DNA of 64,000 nucleotides from a virus, in the IMG/VR virus record IMGVR_UViG_3300020034_000008, positions 1 to 64,000 of that record; one strand, given 5' to 3'. The notes under the pieces were generated by a model, which was not told the DNA's origin, did not search any database, and worked only from the letters and a program-made list of their open reading frames with translations. Within the stretch, counting starts at the first letter, position 1; every line of letters starts with the position of its first letter. Shown here one piece after another: positions 6,589 to 14,449 of this stretch. A program made the translations under genes and the position numbers.

Positions 6589-6723
6589 ATGTTAAAAATT
6601 GCAGTTGTGTTGCTGTTGTTGGTTGGGTGTGAAATGACAGATTGGGGTGTAGGCGACGGTAGTTGCGCGCTATCTTGCCCAGATGTTGGACAAGATGCTG
6701 GAATTGACGGAGAAGTAGACTAA
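6589..6723 (+). CDS. tiny lipoprotein, 44 aa
   Basis: Begins MLKIAVVLLLLVGCEM, a textbook lipoprotein signal with lipobox LVGC. The remaining 30 residues are Asp/Gly-rich (DVGQDAGIDGEVD), a composition often seen after the lipid Cys in myxobacterial lipoproteins. It overlaps no neighbour and starts five bases after the protease stop; an upstream in-frame ATG lies at 6574. The function is unknown. Confidence 0.55.
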   Translation: MLKIAVVLLLLVGCEMTDWGVGDGSCALSCPDVGQDAGIDGEVD

Positions 6724-6751
6724 ACAGCTACAAGTGGAGTATGGTAGCGAG

Positions 6752-8146
6752 ATGATAAAAACATCTCGCTACCTACTTCTTGTTTCAGTTCTGTCAACGC
6801 TAGTGTTCACGTCATGTGCTGGGTTTGGCACAAGTGTCAAACTAAAGGCAGAAGAACCTTCTGTTGTATCTACTCCGGTTATTACACCAAGCGGAGTGCC
6901 TAAGATACTTCTTAGGAAGCCTACACCTATTCAGTTTTGGGCAAATGTACCGGTTACTTGGTCATTAAGCTATGGGTTAGGTAACATTACGTGTTGTGGA
7001 TCGTACAATCCTCCAGCGACACATAACTCATGGAACACTGTATTTGTGATTGCAACAAGTGTTGCTGATCCAACGGTTTCATCTAGAGTTGCTGTTAGCT
7101 TCGGACCTTACGAAACACCTGTTGTTGTTGTTGAGCCGCCAGTAGTTGTGCCGACTGGCGGAGAACCACGACCTACTTGGAATCACGGCATAGGGTTCTT
7201 TGTTAAAGACGGTAAACTGTTTGATGCAAACGGAATAGAATTTATAGTGCGTGGTGTTAATAAATTACACTGGGACTCTGTAAGTGAAGGGTTAAAGAAC
7301 AGTGGAGCTAACACTGTGAGGTGGGATGTAAACATGACACGTCCTGCAGAAGGAAACGTGGCAATGCTTCTTGGGGCTGCTGATAAGGCAGGAACTGTTG
7401 GAAGCAAAGTAGTGGTGATGCCTGGTAATTGGGAGGGAACGTGTTCGTCAAATACAGACGTATTGACAAAGATTGTCGATAAATGGGTAGATCAAGCTGA
7501 AACGTGGAAGAAGTTAGAGAAGTACATGATTCTAAACATTGCTAATGAGTGGGGGCCAGCAGACAACGTGGTGTGGAGAGACAGTTATATTGCGGCAGTG
7601 AAAAGAATTCGTGCAGCAGGATGGATGGGAACTATATCTATTACAGCGGGTGCGTGTGGGCAAGATAGTCCAGATATTCTCAAATACGGACAGGCGGTAT
7701 TGGAGTCTGATTCAGAGAAGAATATAATCTTTGACTTACACGTTTATGGGTTTTTGTACGATTCAGCAGATGCAAAAGTTGCTCCTAGGTGGGGGCAAAA
7801 GGACATAAGTACAGTGTTTGCTGACTTGAAAGCTTCTGGACTGGTTGTTGTGATTGGAGAGTTTGGTCCTGGTAATAACGTAGGACCTTCACCAACAATG
7901 ATTCCACCGAAGAGGGTTGTTGAGTTGGCAGAGAAGAACGGAATTGGGTGGTTGGTGTGGGCATGGGACGACAACAATTTGATGGGTGGATTGAGTGATG
8001 ATAAGTGGTTCTCTATGTCTTATAAAGGAAAGTACGACACCTCTGCTGATTTGACTTTATTTGGAAAGGAAACAGTTGAAGATCCTGTTGTCGGATTAAA
8101 AGTTTTAGCTAAACCAGCTTCCATTTACACAGTAGGAGTTAAGTAA
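6752..8146 (+). CDS. GH5-like glycoside hydrolase, lipoprotein
   Basis: A 464-aa exported glycosidase. Residues 1-22 are a lipoprotein signal with lipobox FTSC (Cys22). Residues about 40-120 look like an Ig-like domain, followed by a Val/Pro linker. The catalytic part begins with FFVKDGKLFDANG and carries RGVNKLHW, the acid/base Glu266 in NIANEW and the nucleophile Glu370 in IGEFGPG, with a later WLVWAWDDN. This is the pattern of family 5 cellulases and mannanases acting on beta-1,4 glycans. The start at 6752 is chosen over a GTG at 6734 so that the signal is N-terminal. The substrate cannot be told; host capsule, a plant-type polysaccharide or extracellular matrix are possible. Confidence 0.85.
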   Translation: MIKTSRYLLLVSVLSTLVFTSCAGFGTSVKLKAEEPSVVSTPVITPSGVPKILLRKPTPIQFWANVPVTWSLSYGLGNITCCGSYNPPATHNSWNTVFVIATSVADPTVSSRVAVSFGPYETPVVVVEPPVVVPTGGEPRPTWNHGIGFFVKDGKLFDANGIEFIVRGVNKLHWDSVSEGLKNSGANTVRWDVNMTRPAEGNVAMLLGAADKAGTVGSKVVVMPGNWEGTCSSNTDVLTKIVDKWVDQAETWKKLEKYMILNIANEWGPADNVVWRDSYIAAVKRIRAAGWMGTISITAGACGQDSPDILKYGQAVLESDSEKNIIFDLHVYGFLYDSADAKVAPRWGQKDISTVFADLKASGLVVVIGEFGPGNNVGPSPTMIPPKRVVELAEKNGIGWLVWAWDDNNLMGGLSDDKWFSMSYKGKYDTSADLTLFGKETVEDPVVGLKVLAKPASIYTVGVK

Positions 8147-8634
8147 TGTTAAAGAGAACGTGTTTTACGGTGTTAATTGTTGCTCTGCTTGGTTTTGCTG
8201 CATCGAAGTCAGCTAAAGCATTAGATTGTCTTTTTTGGTTTCCAAACTACACAGGGAACGGTTCGCCAGTATGTGTGTGGTACCAATTAGAGTTGTTACC
8301 TATTCCTGGTGCTAGATGGTGTGGCACACAAACTCAGCCAGGACCAAGAGAAGTTATGATGTGGGTCGATGTTAATTACAGTATTAACGCATACTGTATG
8401 GTAATTCCAGTTGCGCATCACAAGAGTCATGGCGGAACAAAGATGTATGACTTGTCTCCATGGGGATGGGATGACCCGTACTGGAAGATTTCTTCGTTTT
8501 GGTTTGGCTCTGAAGCTAAAGGTTTTGTTTATAGTGAGGCAGATTGGGAAGGAACAATCACTTATGTACCATCTGGGTCTGCCTGGCCGGATGTACGTTC
8601 AATGTCTATTAGTTCATTCGGTCTGTCTTACTAA
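8146..8634 (+). CDS. secreted protein, 162 aa
   Basis: Starts at ATG 8146, overlapping the glycosidase stop by one base, with AGGAG upstream. Residues 1-25 are a cleavable signal peptide ending SAKALD. The mature protein is rich in Trp, Tyr and Gly, with four Cys that could pair, and looks like a beta-sandwich; the aromatic content would suit carbohydrate binding, but I do not recognise a family. Its tight coupling to the glycosidase suggests they work together. Confidence 0.7.
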   Translation: MLKRTCFTVLIVALLGFAASKSAKALDCLFWFPNYTGNGSPVCVWYQLELLPIPGARWCGTQTQPGPREVMMWVDVNYSINAYCMVIPVAHHKSHGGTKMYDLSPWGWDDPYWKISSFWFGSEAKGFVYSEADWEGTITYVPSGSAWPDVRSMSISSFGLSY

Positions 8635-8638
8635 CTAA

Positions 8639-9169
8639 ATGAGTATCGCCATGCGCACTCTGCTGTTGTTTGTATTGTTTTGGTGTTTGGTGTTTTTATT
8701 TTCAAGTGGATGCGGAAGCATAAGTAGTCAAACAGCAAGAGGCGTGTGGGTTGAAGATGGGATTCCAATTGAACTAGCGTTAAGGGCCTGTTCCACTTGG
8801 GAGCCTGTTGGTGTAGAGTGCGTGGAAGCTGAATCTCGTGACTTAGCTCTGGTCGTTGTGAGTGACAGTCACGAGATCGGCTGCGAGCCAGCAGGAGGTG
8901 TTGTGTGGGCTGGTTCTGGTGGAAGAGGTATATCACCAGGATTCAGAGACTCATCAATTCCACAGAACGGATGGGTACACATACATATGGGTTGCTGGCC
9001 TGATTTGTCTTATTTGACTGATCCTAATTTCTTACCTGAGATGGCGCATGAATTTGGCCACGCATTTGGTTGTAGTCATGTTGAAAGAGGCGATGCACTG
9101 ATGTTTGCAGGAGGTGGACCTATGCGATTGACGACAGAAGATGTTAATGAATATTGGAGAGTGAACTAG
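8639..9169 (+). CDS. metzincin-like metalloprotease, lipoprotein
   Basis: A 176-aa exported zinc protease. A hydrophobic N-terminus ends in the lipobox SSGC (Cys25). Residues 137-147 give HEFGHAFGCSH, the extended HExxHxxGxxH zinc motif of metzincins, followed by LMF (Met155), which would form the Met-turn. The domain is short for the clan, comparable with small matrixin-like enzymes. Several Cys suggest disulfides. The upstream ribosome site is weak. It ends the exported cassette; the substrate is unknown. Confidence 0.8.
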   Translation: MSIAMRTLLLFVLFWCLVFLFSSGCGSISSQTARGVWVEDGIPIELALRACSTWEPVGVECVEAESRDLALVVVSDSHEIGCEPAGGVVWAGSGGRGISPGFRDSSIPQNGWVHIHMGCWPDLSYLTDPNFLPEMAHEFGHAFGCSHVERGDALMFAGGGPMRLTTEDVNEYWRVN

Positions 9170-9237
9170 TGACAGCCCAACAACAGCGCGAAAAGATTTA
9201 CCGGGATGCGCTTGTCGCGAAAGGTGAATGCACATGA
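9169..9237 (+). CDS. short frame at the start of the GC-rich islet, 22 aa
   Basis: A GTG-started frame (TAQQQREKIYRDALVAKGECT after the start) shares bases with the stop of the protease and with the start of the next gene. Its base composition already matches the GC-rich genes that follow. It may be the cut-down end of a larger gene or a coupling peptide. Weak call. Confidence 0.3.
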   Translation: MTAQQQREKIYRDALVAKGECT

Positions 9238-9887
9238 AACCCGCACGTCAGTTCGCGAACGAAATTGATCAGGCGCGCTTCGTCGACATATTGGGCATGG
9301 TTGAAACCGACCGTCGCGAAGTGCGCGCAGCGGCGTTGCGGGAGGCAGTTAAGGCACTGCGGTCGGCCGACTTCCTGGCGGACGGTTATCGCGCCGTAGT
9401 CGAGATGGCCGATGCGGCACATGAGTCTGTGTGCCCTTTTGATGCGACCAAGGTGGCCGACCGCGCGGAGCGAGGCGTGGGCTGGGAGTCACCGCCCGTG
9501 CAGCCATCGCCGCAACCAGAGCCCAGCCCGGAGTGGGCTGAATTTGAGGGCGGTGAAGTGCTGAGCCCCATCCCGGACGCGCCGGTACGGGGACCCAAGT
9601 GCACCTGTTGGGAAGGACTGGAGTTTGGAATTCACGCGTGCACATGTGGCCCACCCAAACCGCCCGTCCCCTCGCGCGCCGACGCCGAGGCCGACGAAAC
9701 AGAGGTGCGACGCTTAACCAACGACGCGGCCAAGAAACACGCGATTCGTTCGGTCCCCTCGTGCGCGGAGTTGATTGAGTTGATGTGTGCAAAACTAGGC
9801 TGCCCGGTAAGTAGCCAACTTGGCCGTGACCTGGCCGATGGCCTCGATGCGCTCATCAAAGCCGGGGCGGTGCGAAATGGCCTGTAA
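9234..9887 (+). CDS. hypothetical protein, GC-rich gene, 217 aa
   Basis: Start placed at ATG 9234 because AAGGTG lies seven bases upstream. The N-terminal 80 residues are helical and charged; a Pro-rich linker (about residues 85-110) follows, then a Cys cluster (CTCWEGLEFGIHACTCG) that may bind zinc, and a C-terminal helical part. Codon use is far richer in G and C than in the genes on either side. The family is not recognised. It opens a four-gene GC-rich islet that is probably acquired. Confidence 0.6.
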   Translation: MKPARQFANEIDQARFVDILGMVETDRREVRAAALREAVKALRSADFLADGYRAVVEMADAAHESVCPFDATKVADRAERGVGWESPPVQPSPQPEPSPEWAEFEGGEVLSPIPDAPVRGPKCTCWEGLEFGIHACTCGPPKPPVPSRADAEADETEVRRLTNDAAKKHAIRSVPSCAELIELMCAKLGCPVSSQLGRDLADGLDALIKAGAVRNGL

Positions 9888-9930
9888 ATGGTGTGGTCTC
9901 CTTGGTGGCTGCTGGCGGTGTAAGCCATGA
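9877..9930 (+). CDS. possible 17-aa Cys-rich micro-protein
   Basis: A tiny frame that begins inside the end of the previous gene and stops on an ATGA overlap with the next gene. The product, MACKWCGLLGGCWRCKP, has two CxxC pairs, enough for one zinc knuckle. The overlaps at both ends are typical of coupled phage genes, but so short a frame can arise by chance. Confidence 0.3.
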   Translation: MACKWCGLLGGCWRCKP

Positions 9931-10181
9931 ACCCGTCGGCGCTTGAGATTCTCCGGGCGTTCGCGAAGCAGGTTGCCAGCACCGACGAAGCCAGGAACTG
10001 GTTTATGGCCGCCCGCGCCGCGCTCGACGCGGCGGCGAAAGCGGAAGCCGAGCAACCGCCCCCGGCGCACATTGAGCGGTGCAACGCCATGGCCTGGAAT
10101 GGCGAGCGTTGCGTGATGGGCAAAGACGATGGGCACTCATTTCATGCCGCCGAGCGAAGTACGTGGCCGGTGCATCGATGA
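9927..10181 (+). CDS. hypothetical protein, paralog A, 84 aa
   Basis: Begins MNPSALEILRAFA, then a helix with ARAALDAAAKAEAE, closely similar to the next gene at both protein and base level. The second half is different, with two Cys and a DDGHSFHAAE segment that may bind metal. It is GC-rich like its neighbours. The function is unknown; the pair looks like a tandem duplication. Confidence 0.55.
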   Translation: MNPSALEILRAFAKQVASTDEARNWFMAARAALDAAAKAEAEQPPPAHIERCNAMAWNGERCVMGKDDGHSFHAAERSTWPVHR

Positions 10182-10459
10182 TCGCCCTGCGCGCCATGAA
10201 CCCGACGGCGATTGAGATTCTCCGGGCGGCGATGGAAGAGATTGCGCGCGACAGCATTGACCTCGCCTGGCAAAAGGACTTCGCCCGCGCCGCGCTCGAA
10301 GCGGCGGCGAAAGCGCCGGGTATTGCTGACAACAATGAGATGCACGCCGTTGCTTTGGCCGCTATTCAGCGGTGCGTGAACATCGGCCCGAATTCTAGAG
10401 AGACCGTCGCCGACGCTGTGCTGGTGGCCGTTGACGAATGGATGCGCGGTGGTAAATGA
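10178..10459 (+). CDS. hypothetical protein, paralog B, 93 aa
   Basis: Start placed at ATG 10178, which overlaps the stop of paralog A (ATGA); a second Met at 10196 aligns with the start of paralog A. The N-terminal part (MNPTAIEILRAAM, ARAALEAAAKA) copies its neighbour, while the C-terminal half is a separate helical sequence. It ends with ATGA into the next gene. The function is unknown. Confidence 0.55.
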   Translation: MIALRAMNPTAIEILRAAMEEIARDSIDLAWQKDFARAALEAAAKAPGIADNNEMHAVALAAIQRCVNIGPNSRETVADAVLVAVDEWMRGGK

Positions 10460-10674
10460 AACGTCGACTTGAGTTGATTGTTACACACTCAATTACAGCC
10501 CCTGGACATTTATCTCTGCGCGCTATTGACGAGTTTGGAAATCAACATTCACTTCAACATGCATTAGATACTACAGGATTTGAAGCAGGAGACAGAGTGG
10601 CGCTTATAGACATAGAAGATGTAACAGCACGACCACCAGAAGTATTAATAGAGATTATAGAGGCAATGGACTAG
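10456..10674 (+). CDS. hypothetical protein, 72 aa
   Basis: ATG overlaps the stop of the GC-rich paralog, but codon use is back to the AT-leaning style of the phage, so the islet border lies here. The protein is soluble, beta then alpha, with an acidic C-terminal helix (VLIEIIEAMD). It lies four bases before the ligase and is probably cotranscribed. Confidence 0.55.
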   Translation: MKRRLELIVTHSITAPGHLSLRAIDEFGNQHSLQHALDTTGFEAGDRVALIDIEDVTARPPEVLIEIIEAMD

Positions 10675-10677
10675 TAA

Positions 10678-11970
10678 ATGCGCACTGATGTTATGTACCG
10701 AGTAGAAGCAACAAGTTCTACTGTTGAGAAAGTTGCACTGCTGAAGACGATTGCAGACGATCGGTTGACAGTAGAATTATTGAGATTGGCATTGGACCCG
10801 TATATTACATTCGGTGTTACTATGAACCGAGAGACAATGTTGCGATTGGCTCAAAAACACCTAGAAGATGATTTTCCTGTTAGCGGCGGTAGTGCATATA
10901 TTACTGAAAATATGGCAATTCTTGGAAATGCAACACATACAATATACTGGTGGGAAGCATTTATATTAGTTCTTAATACTCTGTCTAAACGTGGTTTGAC
11001 AGGTAGTAAAGCAGAGAAGGCTGTAAATGATGTAATTGCAGCAGCACCTAGTCTTGCAGTAGCTGATTGGGCATGGCGCATTCTGAACAAAGATTTGCGG
11101 TGTGGAGTAAGCGTTACACTTGCTCTGAAAGCATTTCCTGGGTTGGTTAAGCCGTTTGCTGTTGCCTACGCGCACCCGTATAGAGACCAAGAGTTAAATT
11201 ACGATGGCTTTATTGAGCCGAAGTATGATGGTGAACGCTGCGTATACATTCGTGGCAAGGCAATGTCACGATACGGACTAGAGATGCCAGGTGCTCACGC
11301 TGCTCTAACATTGTCTGAACGCTTTAAAGATGACTGGGTGTTTGACGGAGAATTGTATAAACACGGAACACCGTTGAATATTATTCACGGTATGGCCAGT
11401 AAATCTGCGCCAAATGATCTTGTGTACGTTGTATTCGACGCAATTAACATAGATGAGTGGGATGTGCAAAATACTAGTTCATTTTACGATCGTAGAACAG
11501 ATTTAATGAGTCTTAGTTCTGGTTTTGGGTCACAAGTACAATGTACGCCATCTGAGTTTATTAATAGTGAAGGAGTTACAATTGAGTATCTATTGCAATG
11601 GCGAGATTATTGGCGTGAAGAAGGTTACGAAGGTGCAATGTGGAAGCGCTCTGACGCTAAATACTCATTTAGGCGAACTAACGACGTTATAAAACTGAAG
11701 ATGTTTGAGACTGTAGACGGTAAGATAGTTGACATGTACGAAGGCGAAGGAAAACACGCTGGAAGATTAGGCGGTCTTGTCATAGAACTACCAAGTGGTG
11801 TACAAACGAGGCTGGGTGGTGGTTTTAGCGACGCTCAGCGAGATGAGTTTTGGCAACTTGGCTCATCAATGTTTGGTCAGTATGTAGAAGGAATGGCGCA
11901 GGAAGGTAAGACTAAGAATGGAAAACTTCGTCACGGTAACTTTGTTCGTCTGCGTCCAGACAAGGAGTAG
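10678..11970 (+). CDS. ATP-dependent DNA ligase
   Basis: A 430-aa enzyme that seals nicks in DNA using ATP, needed in phage replication and repair. The nucleotidyltransferase motif I is PKYDGER with the adenylated Lys182; later motifs are FDGELY, YEGAMWK and IKLKM. Residues 1-170 form the extra N-terminal helical domain seen in phage and eukaryotic-type ligases, and the last 90 residues fit the OB-fold. All key residues are present, so it should be active. It sits among small genes of unknown function. Confidence 0.92.
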   Translation: MRTDVMYRVEATSSTVEKVALLKTIADDRLTVELLRLALDPYITFGVTMNRETMLRLAQKHLEDDFPVSGGSAYITENMAILGNATHTIYWWEAFILVLNTLSKRGLTGSKAEKAVNDVIAAAPSLAVADWAWRILNKDLRCGVSVTLALKAFPGLVKPFAVAYAHPYRDQELNYDGFIEPKYDGERCVYIRGKAMSRYGLEMPGAHAALTLSERFKDDWVFDGELYKHGTPLNIIHGMASKSAPNDLVYVVFDAINIDEWDVQNTSSFYDRRTDLMSLSSGFGSQVQCTPSEFINSEGVTIEYLLQWRDYWREEGYEGAMWKRSDAKYSFRRTNDVIKLKMFETVDGKIVDMYEGEGKHAGRLGGLVIELPSGVQTRLGGGFSDAQRDEFWQLGSSMFGQYVEGMAQEGKTKNGKLRHGNFVRLRPDKE

Positions 11971-11973
11971 GAC

Positions 11974-12201
11974 GTGAGAGCTATTATAACTAAACCAGTT
12001 GTAGATAACACTGGTTTTACTATATTCAGCGTTGGGCAGACTGTAAAAGGTAAATTAATGGCGCATACTGCTCCAGATGAACAGTGGGCTGATGTTGGTG
12101 CATTTATTGTTAAAGTAGACGGATTTGAGTACGCTGTAGAGTGTGGCTACTTTAAACGACCATTTCGTATGCGTATAGAGGATTTTCTGTCTAGAGAGTA
12201 A
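11974..12201 (+). CDS. hypothetical protein, 75 aa
   Basis: GTG start at 11974 with AAGGAG overlapping the ligase stop, a clear coupling. The product is beta-rich and slightly basic at the C-terminus (RPFRMRIEDFLSRE). It has no signal or Cys pair. It may be a small partner of replication genes, but this is only from position. Confidence 0.55.
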   Translation: MRAIITKPVVDNTGFTIFSVGQTVKGKLMAHTAPDEQWADVGAFIVKVDGFEYAVECGYFKRPFRMRIEDFLSRE

Positions 12202-12205
12202 AATT

Positions 12206-12880
12206 ATGAAGTACATCGTCATATGTCTGTTGTTAATCGGTTGTGGGTCTATAACTGAGTCTATAGACGAGCATCCAGACTCTAGACAGTTCGATGTAGT
12301 GCCATCTGCGGATATTAATGGTACAGGTGGAACCAATGGATCTGGTGGCAATGTATCGCTAGATACAGGCACAGGTGGCTATACGCCTACAGGTAGTGGA
12401 GGGTCGTCACCAGGTACTGGAGGAGTGCAAGGCTCAGGTGGCTCGACACAAGCTACAGGTGGTAATAATGGTTCAGGAGGTTCAACTCCTGTAGCTTTAG
12501 CCTGTGGCCTGTCTCTGCCTATTTGCCCAGACACTGTTAGATCTGTTTATTTTAGCTTGGTTTACGCTATTCCTAACGATACAACAGGTTCACGAGAAGC
12601 AAGAATTTGTGCAATTAATGCACAAGGAGTGTCAATAGTAGACGACAAAGGTTCATTTGATAATGTACGTTGTGGTAACTGCGCAATGGGTATTGCAAGT
12701 GGAAAGCGTGGAGTATATAATTGCTTGATTCCAGCTTTTACAGTTCTTGGTGTGCATATGACGCTTCCAATAACAACAGAAACAGCTGTATACTGCCTGC
12801 CTCCTAATGGTAACTGTCCAGATGTCGGTGTTAAGTACACTAAATGGGATGGACATGAGTCTATAAATGGAGAACAGTAA
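12206..12880 (+). CDS. Gly-rich lipoprotein, 224 aa
   Basis: Lipoprotein signal with lipobox LIGC (Cys13). Residues about 38-95 are a low-complexity linker built from GTGG, GSGG and TGG units, as in many surface lipoproteins of Myxococcota. The C-terminal domain (about 100-224) has eight or more Cys, including RCGNCAMG and CLPPNGNC, so is likely disulfide-bonded outside the cell. The function is unknown. Its style points to host origin or host mimicry. Confidence 0.65.
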   Translation: MKYIVICLLLIGCGSITESIDEHPDSRQFDVVPSADINGTGGTNGSGGNVSLDTGTGGYTPTGSGGSSPGTGGVQGSGGSTQATGGNNGSGGSTPVALACGLSLPICPDTVRSVYFSLVYAIPNDTTGSREARICAINAQGVSIVDDKGSFDNVRCGNCAMGIASGKRGVYNCLIPAFTVLGVHMTLPITTETAVYCLPPNGNCPDVGVKYTKWDGHESINGEQ

Positions 12881-12884
12881 GTAA

Positions 12885-13091
12885 ATGGCAAAGCAGGTAT
12901 CGTTAACACGTAAACATAAGACTGCGCTGGTTGATCTGTTTCAAGGTTCAACTAGTGTTGATGATCTCGATTTACAAGTAAAAATAGAGCTTATAGCTGC
13001 TGGATTGATTGACTATGGAGTTTTAACAAAAGAAGGCACCGTTAAAGCTCAAGAGTTGCTTGCTAAGGTAAAAAATGAGACCAAAACCTAA
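12885..13091 (+). CDS. hypothetical protein, 68 aa
   Basis: Starts four bases after the lipoprotein stop. Mostly helical and charged (RKHKTALVDLFQG, VKAQELLAKVKNE) with the look of a small winged-helix or HTH fold, but I cannot name one. It overlaps the next gene by 17 bases. Confidence 0.5.
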   Translation: MAKQVSLTRKHKTALVDLFQGSTSVDDLDLQVKIELIAAGLIDYGVLTKEGTVKAQELLAKVKNETKT

Positions 13092-13305
13092 TAAAGGTCA
13101 GATCATTGCTTTGCCTGGTGCAGCTAGAGCAGATGATGCTCTAAAGTATTTACGCACTATTCTGGAAAATGATAAGCCAGATGGCGTTATACTTATAACT
13201 GTTGTAAAAGGCGTGGTAGATTTCAGGTTCTTCGGTCAAATTATAAGAAATGAACTGGCGTGGGCTGGTGCCACACTTTCATACGAAGCTGTACGGGAGG
13301 ATTGA
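13075..13305 (+). CDS. hypothetical protein, 76 aa
   Basis: ATG 13075 follows AAGG inside the end of the previous gene. The product is alpha/beta with a strand VILITVVKG and a short aromatic stretch. It has no signal peptide. The function is unknown; it lies two bases before the secreted protein gene. Confidence 0.5.
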   Translation: MRPKPNKGQIIALPGAARADDALKYLRTILENDKPDGVILITVVKGVVDFRFFGQIIRNELAWAGATLSYEAVRED

Positions 13306-13307
13306 AC

Positions 13308-13595
13308 ATGTTGAAGATTTTTACACTGTTTATGATAGTAATCTGTTTTGCTTTAGTTATTTCACGTACTAGCAAAGCCGCTTGCAAGGTCACCAACGAC
13401 ACTAACTTCTCGTTTACAGTGTCATCTGGACGCACCAGTAACCAACGCATACCTGCGCGCACGACAACGTTTGTGTCAGCAGGCAAGATCGTTGGAACAG
13501 CCCCTGATGGAACAACAATTGGTGGTTATTGCAATGATAGCGACGAACTTGTCATCAAATTATTTAAGGGCGTACCAGTGTTACTGCCACAATAA
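13308..13595 (+). CDS. small secreted protein, 95 aa
   Basis: Start at ATG 13308 is fixed by GGGAGG upstream. Residues 1-24 form a signal peptide (MLKIFTLFMIVICFALVI) with cleavage after SKAA. The mature part has two Cys and is beta-rich, about 70 residues. It is probably an exported domain in the same class as the other secreted products here. The function is unknown. Confidence 0.6.
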   Translation: MLKIFTLFMIVICFALVISRTSKAACKVTNDTNFSFTVSSGRTSNQRIPARTTTFVSAGKIVGTAPDGTTIGGYCNDSDELVIKLFKGVPVLLPQ

Positions 13596-13636
13596 AACGA
13601 ACACAACCTAGGCACCACACCCTTACAAGTTTCGTC

Positions 13637-13822
13637 TTACCGTCTTTCATGCGTGTCTGACCGCACGCTGGCACGGTCGCTCCAATTGCCAACGCACAGA
13701 CCGATAAAACCAGCAACAATCAACGCATAACCGTAGCGTTGAACTTTTTCAGGCACTGGCATAAAGAACAGCAAAGTACCTATCAGAGCAATGATTGCAG
13801 GAAACGCTAATGAAATGGTCAT
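13637..13822 (-). CDS. two-helix membrane protein, 61 aa
   Basis: A minus-strand frame within a gap of about 330 bases between rightward genes. It has two hydrophobic helices (residues 3-20 and 32-47) and a basic tail, like small holins or inner-membrane peptides. The ribosome site is weak. The rest of the gap (13596-13636 and 13823-13930) holds nothing I can name. Confidence 0.4.
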   Translation of the reverse strand: MTISLAFPAIIALIGTLLFFMPVPEKVQRYGYALIVAGFIGLCVGNWSDRASVRSDTHERR

Positions 13823-13930
13823 ACTTGGAACATAGAAACGAATGTTAGTCTCAGTGCAGCATAATCGTACACTTTAGTTCAACTATGTAATTTAGCTTAT
13901 TATTTGGATAGTCGTTGTACATGAAATCTT

Positions 13931-14161
13931 GTGTTATATACTCAGGTTGTGGATGAAATTAGCCACGAAGACAAAACAGTTGCACGATGTATAAAATGCG
14001 GTCGTAAAGCATGGTTAGGAGGTCCATATACACCTGACGAGAAAATGGTGCGAGAGACTTGGCCTTGGTGCGCTAGTGGCCCAGGTTGGATGTGGTGTCA
14101 TTATTTCGACCAATACGAGTTGACCTTTGAAGACGATTTAACTGTCGTAGACAAAAAATGA
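13931..14161 (+). CDS. zinc-finger-like protein, 76 aa
   Basis: GTG 13931 gives the longest frame, but the true start may be a few codons downstream. It contains CIKCGRKAW near residue 20 and two more Cys in WPWCASGPGWMWCHYF, a four-Cys pattern that may hold zinc, with many Trp. No family is named. It is followed by a strong terminator. Confidence 0.5.
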   Translation: MLYTQVVDEISHEDKTVARCIKCGRKAWLGGPYTPDEKMVRETWPWCASGPGWMWCHYFDQYELTFEDDLTVVDKK

Positions 14162-14162
14162 G

Positions 14163-14202
14163 GTGCTTCTAGGTGGTGAGCTTAGAGGCACTTTTTCTTT
14201 TT
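14163..14202 (+). terminator. rho-independent terminator
   Basis: GTGCTTCTAGG (14163-14173) pairs with CTTAGAGGCAC (14181-14191) through eleven pairs including two G-U, with a seven-base loop, followed by TTTTTCTTTTT. It lies two bases after the preceding stop and would end the transcript of the early or middle rightward genes. Confidence 0.85.
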
Positions 14203-14209
14203 GTCTTGA

Positions 14210-14225
14210 TTTTGTAATACAAAAT
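14210..14225. repeat. palindromic 16-base repeat, copy 1
   Basis: TTTTGTAATACAAAAT is near-symmetric and occurs again at 62119-62134. Both copies sit in an intergenic gap after an RNA hairpin (here a terminator, there a tRNA) and before a gene with a strong ribosome site. It might be an operator or promoter part. The role is not shown. Confidence 0.4.
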
Positions 14226-14257
14226 AGTCTACGTTCCCTTGCAGGAGGAGATCACTG

Positions 14258-14449
14258 ATGCCAAAATGCCGATGTAAGCCCGACTGTAAACTGGAGATAG
14301 AGATTGGTACGCCAATTGTGTATGTGAGTTTTTTCCAAATGCCGAAACCAACTGCTACAGTAGCTCTGGAACATTTACGTCAAACTGAAATTCCTGCTGT
14401 AGTTTCGTTGGTTGACGAAAATCCGAAACGGAATGGGCAGGTCGGTTAA
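14258..14449 (+). CDS. Cys-rich small protein, 63 aa
   Basis: Strong ribosome site AGGAGGAG before ATG 14258. The first ten residues hold three Cys (PKCRCKPDCK), likely a metal site, and the rest is an alpha/beta body. First gene after the terminator, so it should have its own promoter in 14203-14250. The function is unknown. Confidence 0.55.
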   Translation: MPKCRCKPDCKLEIEIGTPIVYVSFFQMPKPTATVALEHLRQTEIPAVVSLVDENPKRNGQVG

